Under the pieces are notes generated by a model. That model saw nothing but the letters and a program-made list of their open reading frames with translations. It was not told where the DNA came from and ran no database searches. DNA of 11,246 bases from Promethearchaeota archaeon (GTDB lineage: Archaea; Asgardarchaeota; Lokiarchaeia; Sigynarchaeales; SOKP01), in contig JAEOTL010000529.1 in the NCBI GenBank assembly GCA_016839845.1, positions 1 to 11,246 on the forward strand, read 5' to 3'. The translations under genes and the position numbers were made by a program. This document shows positions 6,792-11,246 of this stretch, piece by piece. How positions within the stretch are numbered: the first letter of the stretch is position 1; every line of letters begins with the position of its first letter.

Positions 6792-6844
6792 TTTAAAATA
6801 GCTTTAATTCGAAATCATAAAATAACCAAACAAGATTTTCCTTA

Positions 6845-8488
6845 CTACCTATTCTCAGTAGGGATTATAATATATAACGGCCACTTCTTTAAGATACCTT
6901 TCGGAATTTGGCCCTCTCTGACTTTAGATAATAATTCAGTTCGATTTTTCAGGAATTGTACAGGTTGTTCATCTATTATTTTCAACTCTATCTTGCCATT
7001 CTTTATTGAATTGATGAGATCTCTAGGTTTAGAACAATTTTCTACAATTTTAGAATACTTTTCATAATCAGAACACGGATCGTTATTAGAATGAGGAATA
7101 ATTATTCTTAAAGATTTTAAATTGTCCCCATTTTTTACTAATAACATATTATCTATATCATCTTTACAGTTTTCAGACAAGCAATTTAGAAGATTTCTAG
7201 GTTCAATAATTTTAAGATTTTGACAGGAAAAATAATCACCGGCATAGACTTTATAATTTCTGGGTAGGATTATCTTTTCAGATATGGTTATAGGATATTT
7301 TAAAGAAAAACCAAATCGTATTATTTTCCCATTAATTTGAGGTAATCCCTCTTGGTTTTCAATTCTAATAACATCACCAGTGTTAATATTTATCAATGGC
7401 TCTGAATTCTGCATCCTTGAAACAAACAATCTTCCTATTGCTTGATCTGAGTAGCAAATTAATTCTTTCTTACCCTTGCTTTCTATTGTCGGAAATGTCA
7501 ATGGAAATACAAAAAGTCTATTTTTTCTTGAGACTTCAAAATCTCCTAATCCGATACTCGCAGCAAACGGTCCAATTTCAGACCCAACATAAAGGTTAGT
7601 AAAACGTTCCTCTTTTTTTTCCCAACCCATAAAGGAACGTAAAAGTTCCCATTGAGACTCAGATAAAGAACTGATGCTAAAAACTAATACAGCATTAGAA
7701 AGTTTCTTGGATAATCTTTTTTGGATTATTTTAGTGGCCTTAATTAATCCCTTTTCTTCGATAATCTTAAGTAATTCATCTAAAGCTTTGGATTTTCCCA
7801 TATCCTGAGAAGCTAAAGAGTTTTTAATTCCTAAGGTTAGTTTTTCTATATCTGCCCATTTTAAAATGGTTGCTGAAGGTGCAGATATAACCTTGATGTT
7901 ATCCAATGAGAGAATTTCTGAGATTGTAAGTAAATCAATTGATTTTTTGTACTCATATAATAGATAAGATGCAGGATTGATTATTGAAAGCATTATCCTT
8001 TGTGAAAATTCAGATGAGTATAATGAATAATATTCTTTTTCCTCGGGATTATTTATACCGTCAAACGCCATCCTCGAGGGAACAAATATAACTGCTGATG
8101 ATTTAGAGTTTAATCCACTAGATTCAAATATAGCCTGCATTCCTGGTGCCCATATTTCCTCGATTACTTGTCTTGTCATATTGAACCACTTTATTCCTTT
8201 ACTATTTGTTGTACCTGAAGTATGACACATAACTAAGGGATTTTTGCTATTGTATGTTTTTATATAAGATTCGACATTAACGGAAAAATCCTTTGATTCA
8301 GTTTCCTCCTTTTTTATAATTTCGTAAAGGTTTTCCACATTTGACAAACAAGTTAATTTGAGGACTAAGTTCTCATAATCTTCTCGTGATGAAATATCTA
8401 ACCAACTTGTCCACTTACTTTTTTTAATATCAGAGAAATTCTTATTAAAAACTTCTTGAATACCTAAATCGAAATCAAAGCGAACCAT
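6845..8488 (-). CDS. Divergent adenylate-forming (AMP-binding) enzyme
   Basis: A 547-residue protein with the signature motifs of the ANL/acyl-adenylate superfamily. The phosphate loop TSGTTNSKG is at 90-98 (A3). A YVGSEIGP motif at 290-297 stands where the family has YGxTE (A5), and NTGD (359-362) corresponds to A7. Such enzymes activate a carboxylate with ATP to an acyl-AMP and pass it to CoA, a protein thiol or an amine. The A3 region and a length with little before the loop recall PaaK/LuxE-like members more than classical acyl-CoA synthetases. The usual A10 lysine motif (PKTxxGK) is not evident; PKGILKK near 519-525 is the closest. Substrate is unknown. The gene is lysine- and isoleucine-rich, stands alone on the minus strand, and starts at ATG 8488 without a clear Shine-Dalgarno sequence. 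It could be active, or a catalytically reduced relative. Confidence 0.75.
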   Translation of the reverse strand: MVRFDFDLGIQEVFNKNFSDIKKSKWTSWLDISSREDYENLVLKLTCLSNVENLYEIIKKEETESKDFSVNVESYIKTYNSKNPLVMCHTSGTTNSKGIKWFNMTRQVIEEIWAPGMQAIFESSGLNSKSSAVIFVPSRMAFDGINNPEEKEYYSLYSSEFSQRIMLSIINPASYLLYEYKKSIDLLTISEILSLDNIKVISAPSATILKWADIEKLTLGIKNSLASQDMGKSKALDELLKIIEEKGLIKATKIIQKRLSKKLSNAVLVFSISSLSESQWELLRSFMGWEKKEERFTNLYVGSEIGPFAASIGLGDFEVSRKNRLFVFPLTFPTIESKGKKELICYSDQAIGRLFVSRMQNSEPLININTGDVIRIENQEGLPQINGKIIRFGFSLKYPITISEKIILPRNYKVYAGDYFSCQNLKIIEPRNLLNCLSENCKDDIDNMLLVKNGDNLKSLRIIIPHSNNDPCSDYEKYSKIVENCSKPRDLINSIKNGKIELKIIDEQPVQFLKNRTELLSKVREGQIPKGILKKWPLYIIIPTENR

Positions 8489-8534
8489 GAGAGCTTAAAA
8501 TTATACAAATAACTAATGAATTATAATCTTAAGA

Positions 8535-8546
8535 GATATATATTTC
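8535..8546 (-). promoter_or_regulatory. TATA box for the adenylate-forming enzyme gene
   Basis: Minus strand reads GAAATATATATC. A start near 8516 gives a leader of about 28 bases before ATG 8488. Confidence 0.45.
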
Positions 8547-8624
8547 AATCCAAAATCATCCTATAATCTAAATAGCATATACAAAATGTGGCTTATGGCA
8601 GTCTGGTTATAATCTCTTACTCGC

Positions 8625-8742
8625 TTCTCAGATATTTATAAAATATTAATTAGATCTCTGAGAAAGATTTATTAAATCTTCTCTATGTTCTCTATAGAAA
8701 ACAATTGGATTATCTCCTTGGATGAGCTTCTCATCCATTTTT
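8625..8742. repeat. Cluster of three hairpins, the last followed by T5
   Basis: First, TTCTCAGA (8625-8632) pairs with TCTGAGAA (8656-8663), with an inner ATATTT-ATA-AAATAT dyad. Second, AAGATTT-ATT-AAATCTT (8664-8680). Third, TGGATGAG-CTT-CTCATCCA (8719-8737), an 8-bp perfect stem with a 3-base loop followed by TTTTT at 8738-8742. A direct repeat TTCTCTAT lies between (8679-8686 and 8688-8695). The last stem with its T-run looks like an intrinsic terminator for plus-strand RNA. The cluster could be a small structured RNA or a group of protein-binding sites. Confidence 0.45.
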
Positions 8743-8861
8743 AAGGCAGTTTGAATAATCATAGAATATTAAAGAAAACTTGATAATGTAAAGTCCATTC
8801 AACATTAAGGAAAAAGGAAGAAGAAAGATTCTAAACTGTGATATTGAAACCTGATCGATAA

Positions 8862-8874
8862 GTTTAAATATATA
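8862..8874 (+). promoter_or_regulatory. TATA box for the PH-XRE gene
   Basis: GTTTAAATATATA is a good TATA match, preceded by purine-rich GATAA. RNA would begin near 8893, giving a leader of about 105 bases that is long for this organism. Confidence 0.5.
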
Positions 8875-8893
8875 TGTAAATAAATATTACATA
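8873..8893. promoter_or_regulatory. Candidate operator overlapping the PH-XRE promoter
   Basis: TATGTAA-N7-TTACATA is a perfect 7-7-7 inverted repeat running from the end of the TATA box to the expected transcription start. A single extra half site, TTACATA, lies at 8961-8967. XRE regulators commonly bind such dyads and repress their own genes, so one of the two HTH proteins encoded downstream is the natural suspect. Confidence 0.45.
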
Positions 8894-8902
8894 GAGAAGT
8901 AG

Positions 8903-8929
8903 AATTTCAAAATATGCTATTTTGAGATT
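8903..8929 (+). promoter_or_regulatory. Leader hairpin or second operator upstream of the PH-XRE gene
   Basis: TCAAAATA-TGC-TATTTTGA (8907-8925) is a perfect 8-3-8 inverted repeat; as RNA it extends through one U-G pair to about 12 base pairs over 8903-8929. It lies just after the predicted transcription start, so it could act as DNA operator or as a leader stem. Confidence 0.4.
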
Positions 8930-8998
8930 TGAAAACCCAAAATCTTAGTACAATTATAGTTTACATAAAAAAATAATTAAATAAAATGGAGGAAAAAA

Positions 8999-9826
8999 AT
9001 GAGTAAAACTGAATCAGCTTTCAAAGGAACTATTTCTCCTAAATATGCAAAGAAACAGATTTTAAAGACCATTATTGGCTATCTTATATTTTATGCCTCT
9101 TGGGTAATTGGAAGCGTTTGGCTGCTATACTTTTTTGAAGCATCATTTCAACTTGACTGGGCTTTATGGATAATAATTTTTGCAGTAGTGATCCCATTTA
9201 TTGTAGTTTTATTGTCTACATTCTGGTATTTTTATCGATTTGTGAACATGTTTTCTTATGAAATATTAGAAAGTGATATAATTATCAATCATGGAGTTTT
9301 TAATAGAATCAGAGCTACTATACCACATAGCAGAATTCAAAACATAAATATTACCAACGGAGTCTTTGATAGAATGTTTAAAATTTATACCGTTAAAGTT
9401 GAGACTGCGGGATCATCAGCGGCAGCTAAAGGAGCTAAAGGAGGTGTTGTTCGCCCAGAAGGGTATATTCCGGGATTAATTGACCCTAATATTATCGAAG
9501 AAAAGATTAAAGATAGGTTGACTAAATATTCTACAATTCCAAGTGGTTTAGAAGATAAAATCTTTAAACCTGAAGAAATTGCTTTCGATAATTTTATTAG
9601 CTATATTCTCTCAAAAATGCGAGAAGGAGAATATCTAAAAACCACAATAAAGGAAAAACGAGAAAATGCTAATATGACTCCTGCTGCTTTAGCAGAAAAA
9701 GTAGGCGTTCCAATTCAAACTATTAAATATTTAGAAGAAGGTCGATATAATCCAAGTTTAGCGTTAGCATTTAAAACAGCTGAGGTTTTAAAGTGTAAGG
9801 TTGAGGATCTTTTTAAATTAGTTTAA
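8999..9826 (+). CDS. Membrane bPH2 (DUF304/YdbS-like) domain protein fused to a C-terminal XRE helix-turn-helix
   Basis: A 275-residue fusion. Two TM helices lie at about 21-43 and 50-70. They are followed by a bacterial-type PH domain (bPH2, about 74-165) with its hallmark series IPHSRIQNINITNGVFDRMF (108 region) and VKVETAG (122-128), which is the YdbS/YdbT pattern. A glycine/alanine/lysine loop (129-140) and a linker follow. Residues 203-275 are a complete XRE HTH (LAEKVGVPIQTIKYLEEGRYNPSLALAF...VEDLF) of the YgzD/YozG-like type. Both TM helices are before the PH domain, so the PH and HTH parts should share the cytosolic side and the protein would be a membrane-tethered DNA-binding protein. 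Start ATG 8999 has GGAGG at 8988-8992 with a 6-base spacer. It is first in a likely regulatory group with the XRE and two-TM genes. The individual domain calls are firm; the function is inference. Confidence 0.88.
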   Translation: MSKTESAFKGTISPKYAKKQILKTIIGYLIFYASWVIGSVWLLYFFEASFQLDWALWIIIFAVVIPFIVVLLSTFWYFYRFVNMFSYEILESDIIINHGVFNRIRATIPHSRIQNINITNGVFDRMFKIYTVKVETAGSSAAAKGAKGGVVRPEGYIPGLIDPNIIEEKIKDRLTKYSTIPSGLEDKIFKPEEIAFDNFISYILSKMREGEYLKTTIKEKRENANMTPAALAEKVGVPIQTIKYLEEGRYNPSLALAFKTAEVLKCKVEDLFKLV

Positions 9827-9830
9827 AATT

Positions 9831-9839
9831 CTTTTTTTT
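9831..9839 (+). terminator. T8 tract after the PH-XRE gene
   Basis: CTTTTTTTTC directly after the stop codon of the PH-XRE gene suggests at least partial termination before the following XRE gene, which has its own TATA candidate. Confidence 0.45.
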
Positions 9840-9840
9840 C

Positions 9841-9852
9841 AATTATTTAAAG
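9841..9852 (+). promoter_or_regulatory. TATA-like element for the XRE regulator gene
   Basis: AATTATTTAAAG predicts RNA from about 9870-9877. A second candidate, GTTTAAAATA at 9865-9873, would start RNA near the CTG at 9891. Which is used bears directly on where translation starts. Confidence 0.35.
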
Positions 9853-9890
9853 GTAAAAGTCAAGTTTAAAATACTTATGGTGAGAAGCAT

Positions 9891-10310
9891 CTGAAATTTG
9901 TAAAAAGAATTAAATCAAATGTTAGGGATTATAGAGAACAGCTCGGTTTAACTCAGCAAGAGTTAGCTAATAAAGTAGGTGTTTCTCGCCAAACAATTTA
10001 TTATTTAGAAAAAGGGGATTATAATCCTTCGCTTACATTATCCTTTAAGCTAACAGAAATTTTTGAAAAACCTTTAGATAAAATTTTTTATCGGGAACCT
10101 ATAATTAAAGATATCTTAGAGGGTAAATCGTTAGCAGAATCAAAAGAGCTTTCTGAAATAGCAGGTATCAGCCTCGATAAACTAGCTTCTTTAAGCGAAA
10201 TAGATGACGAAAAGCTAACCTCAAGTTTTACTGAAAGTTTATTAGTTAAAATTGCTGAGGGACTAGGATTGGAATTTGAGGATCTATTCGAAAAAGAAGC
10301 TGAAAATTAA
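9891..10310 (+). CDS. Tandem-HTH XRE-family transcriptional regulator without a standard start codon
   Basis: From CTG 9891 to TAA the frame encodes 139 residues. The first ~68 are a clear XRE HTH: LGLTQQELANKVGVSRQTIYYLEKGDYNPSLTLSF followed by a DKIF end. It is closely related to the HTH at the end of the preceding protein (YLEEGRYNPSLALAF there, YLEKGDYNPSLTLSF here). The second half has the remnants of another XRE HTH (LSEIAGISLDKLASLSEI, then LLVKIAEGLGLEFEDLF). It should be a soluble dimeric DNA-binding protein. The in-frame stretch after the upstream TAA (9867-9869) has no ATG, GTG or TTG before the HTH. GGTGA at 9879-9883 sits seven bases before CTG 9891, so CUG initiation is possible. 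Otherwise ATG 9877 (out of frame by one base) followed by a one-base loss would explain it. Confidence 0.8.
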   Translation: MKFVKRIKSNVRDYREQLGLTQQELANKVGVSRQTIYYLEKGDYNPSLTLSFKLTEIFEKPLDKIFYREPIIKDILEGKSLAESKELSEIAGISLDKLASLSEIDDEKLTSSFTESLLVKIAEGLGLEFEDLFEKEAEN

Positions 10311-10356
10311 AATAGAAAAAATAAAAAAACAAAACAAAATTGGAGGATAATCAATT

Positions 10357-10569
10357 ATGGAAGCTTATCAAATAGTAGGAATAGTCCTTATTATTTGTGG
10401 ACTCGCTTTATTTGTAATAAGGGGAATTTTTCGCATTGGGGAGGGATGGGGTAGACAGAGATGGCTATATAATAAAGTTGGACCAGATGTTACTAGAGCA
10501 ATTAATATAATTATAGCCGTTGCATTAATTATTGCCGGTATAGTGTTATTACTTCTAGATTTTACATAA
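10357..10569 (+). CDS. Small two-TM membrane protein of unknown function
   Basis: A 70-residue protein with two hydrophobic helices, about 5-23 (IVGIVLIICGLALFVIRG) and 48-68 (INIIIAVALIIAGIVLLLL). A short charged loop with conserved-looking aromatic and basic residues (GEGWGRQRWLYNKVGPD) joins them. The ATG is preceded by GGAGGAT at 10342-10348, 8 bases away, a strong Shine-Dalgarno site. It follows the XRE gene by 46 bases with no promoter seen between, so the two are probably co-transcribed. I do not recognise the family. Membrane partners next to YgzD/YozG-type XRE genes are common in bacteria, and the pairing here suggests that it signals to, or is controlled by, the regulator. Confidence 0.8.
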   Translation: MEAYQIVGIVLIICGLALFVIRGIFRIGEGWGRQRWLYNKVGPDVTRAINIIIAVALIIAGIVLLLLDFT

Positions 10570-10697
10570 AAATCTAACAGAATTATATTTTGGATTTAAA
10601 ATGAGGGCGATTTTCGTGAAACGGTTATGGTAATTTAAGATATTACAAAATACCACACCACAGTCCGAGGGGAAGAAGTATTAAAACGATTTTATCC

Positions 10698-10718
10698 CCT
10701 CCTCAATGAATACTTTGA
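10698..10718. repeat. Copy 2 of the dispersed 21-bp repeat
   Basis: Partner of 6771-6791 with a single mismatch over 21 bases. It overlaps the right arm of the GAGGGGA/TCCCCTC stem and the small CTCAA/TTGAG stem. Flanking sequence does not continue the match. Confidence 0.5.
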
Positions 10719-10754
10719 GATTTTATTAAAATAATTTAATAACATTCACTCTTA

Positions 10755-10771
10755 TTTTTATAGTATATATT
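10755..10771 (+). promoter_or_regulatory. TATA box for the gene at the right edge
   Basis: TTTTTATAGTATATATT, centred near 10764, predicts RNA starting at about 10789, exactly at the TTG taken as start codon. Confidence 0.5.
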
Positions 10772-10788
10772 GATTTGGGTAGACCAAA

Positions 10789-11246
10789 TTGAAAGAGAAT
10801 TCTAGTGGGGAAATATATAGAGATTTACAGCAACATATAGATACGTTTCCAGTTGGATTTCCTACAACTAAATCTGGTGTAGAAATACGTTTATTGAAGA
10901 GACTTTTTACTCCTGAGGAAGCAAAAATTGCGCGTCATTTGAATTTTACATATGAAAATTTTGAATCCTTGAAAGATATCTACCAGCGGTTAAATTCATT
11001 AGGATTTAAACTCACTGTTAATGAATTAGAGATATATTTAGATAATATGGCCAGAAAAGGGGCAATCAAATGTTTAAAAAATGATAATGAGAAGATTTAT
11101 AGTGCTGCTATTTTCATACTTGGAATGTTTGAATATCAGGTGAATAAAATAACTAAAGATTTTGCTGAGGAAACTAAGCAGTATTTACATGAAGCTCTAA
11201 TAATGGAAATGGCTAAAAATCTTCCGCTCCAATTACGTACAATTCC
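10789..11246 (+). CDS. Winged-helix type N-terminal region of a probable 4Fe-4S-associated protein (truncated by window edge)
   Basis: The first 152 residues are in the window. The N-terminus, YRDLQQHIDTFPVGFP then TKSGVEIRLLKRLFTPEEA, matches what I recall of archaeal and deltaproteobacterial proteins in which a winged-helix-like region precedes a ferredoxin-type 4Fe-4S domain. The next part (about 50-100: YENFESLKDIYQRLNSLGFK, then LEIYLDNMARKGAIKCLK) reads like the helix-turn-helix and wing. No cluster-binding cysteines have appeared by the edge, so the iron-sulfur part is expectation from the family. The start is TTG: an in-frame TAG at 10780-10782 excludes anything further upstream, the next ATG is inside the domain, and the TATA box places the RNA start at the TTG. 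A leaderless UUG start is therefore likely. The family assignment is from memory of the pattern, with moderate confidence. Confidence 0.7.
   Translation, partial: MKENSSGEIYRDLQQHIDTFPVGFPTTKSGVEIRLLKRLFTPEEAKIARHLNFTYENFESLKDIYQRLNSLGFKLTVNELEIYLDNMARKGAIKCLKNDNEKIYSAAIFILGMFEYQVNKITKDFAEETKQYLHEALIMEMAKNLPLQLRTI

Larger units (their letters stand above)
6384..6844. other. Gene-free stretch between the histone and adenylate-forming enzyme genes
   Basis: Apart from the histone promoter at its left end, this 461-base stretch has no intact gene. It contains the decayed TFB-like fragment (6603-6782) and the 21-base element at 6771-6791 that recurs at 10698-10718. The rest is AT-rich with frequent stops in all frames. 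No tRNA or rRNA was seen. Confidence 0.6.
8489..8998. other. Long divergent intergenic region rich in inverted repeats
   Basis: 510 bases without a recognisable gene between two divergent transcription units. It contains the promoters of both, three hairpins in 8625-8742, two dyads around the promoter and leader of the PH-XRE gene (8873-8893 and 8903-8929), and an additional 6-bp dyad pair (8925-8930 with 8940-8945). No tRNA or known riboswitch was recognised. Confidence 0.6.
10570..10788. other. Intergenic region with hairpin and repeat copy
   Basis: No intact gene. A frame without a start codon is open at 10639-10734 (plus) and ends in RFYPLLNEYFEILLK; it may be the tail of a lost gene. 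GAGGGGA (10667-10673) can pair with TCCCCTC (10695-10701), and CTCAA (10702-10706) with TTGAG (10715-10719). The TATA box of the last gene lies at the right end. Confidence 0.45.

Noticed and set aside
7396..7599. Plus-strand frame of 67 codons
   Set aside because: Antisense to the adenylate-forming enzyme; no start signals.
8986..9006. Six-codon frame (ATG at 8986) overlapping the PH-XRE start
   Set aside because: Formed by the Shine-Dalgarno sequence itself; too short and probably a by-product of ATGGAGG.
10600..10745. Possible transfer of a known structured RNA (RNase P or SRP type) because of stems and a CCACAGTCCGAGG segment
   Set aside because: No conserved core of either RNA could be traced, and the segment reads as well as a decayed coding tail.
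1..11246. CRISPR array, tRNA or rRNA genes, intact insertion sequence
   Set aside because: No regularly spaced repeats, no cloverleaf with T-loop consensus, no rRNA core sequences and no transposase with flanking inverted repeats were found.

Overview
The window looks like chromosomal DNA from an AT-rich archaeon. The evidence is a single-fold archaeal histone, TATA-box promoters at the expected distance from most genes, T-tract terminators, several start codons with little or no leader, and an apparent relic of transcription factor TFB. The mix of these traits with bacterial-type metabolic genes (GH51 arabinofuranosidase, HSL esterase, short 6-phosphogluconate dehydrogenase) and the winged-helix/iron-sulfur type protein at the right edge would fit an Asgard (Lokiarchaeia-like) genome. 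That placement is inference; no marker gene fixes it.

Left part (1-5409): a truncated major-facilitator transporter (minus strand) is followed by a radical SAM/SPASM enzyme (plus) that converges, with only 4 bases between, on a 6-phosphogluconate dehydrogenase (minus). Divergently from the latter come an HSL-family esterase and a GH51 alpha-L-arabinofuranosidase (both plus), each with its own promoter and a T-rich terminator between them. Arabinofuranosidase, esterase, a sugar-phosphate dehydrogenase and a transporter together suggest use of substituted plant-type sugars, but they are separate transcription units, not one operon.

Middle (5410-8998): a small double-ACT-domain protein (plus) and a histone gene (minus, true start 15 bases inside the longest frame) converge. 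Beyond the histone promoter lies a gene-free stretch that holds a decayed fragment matching the C-terminal helix-turn-helix of TFB. Then comes a 547-residue adenylate-forming enzyme (minus). A 510-base divergent intergenic region is unusually rich in perfect inverted repeats; two of them sit on and just after the promoter of the next gene.

Right part (8999-10569) is the most unusual piece: a two-TM bacterial-type PH-domain (bPH2/DUF304) protein fused to a C-terminal XRE helix-turn-helix, then a soluble tandem-HTH XRE regulator whose first HTH is a close relative of that fused HTH and which lacks any ATG/GTG/TTG start, then a 70-residue two-TM protein. I read this as a possible membrane-linked transcriptional regulatory module. 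The window ends in the 5' part of a gene for a winged-helix protein of the kind that precedes 4Fe-4S domains, probably starting at a leaderless TTG.

No tRNA, rRNA, CRISPR array or intact insertion sequence was recognised.
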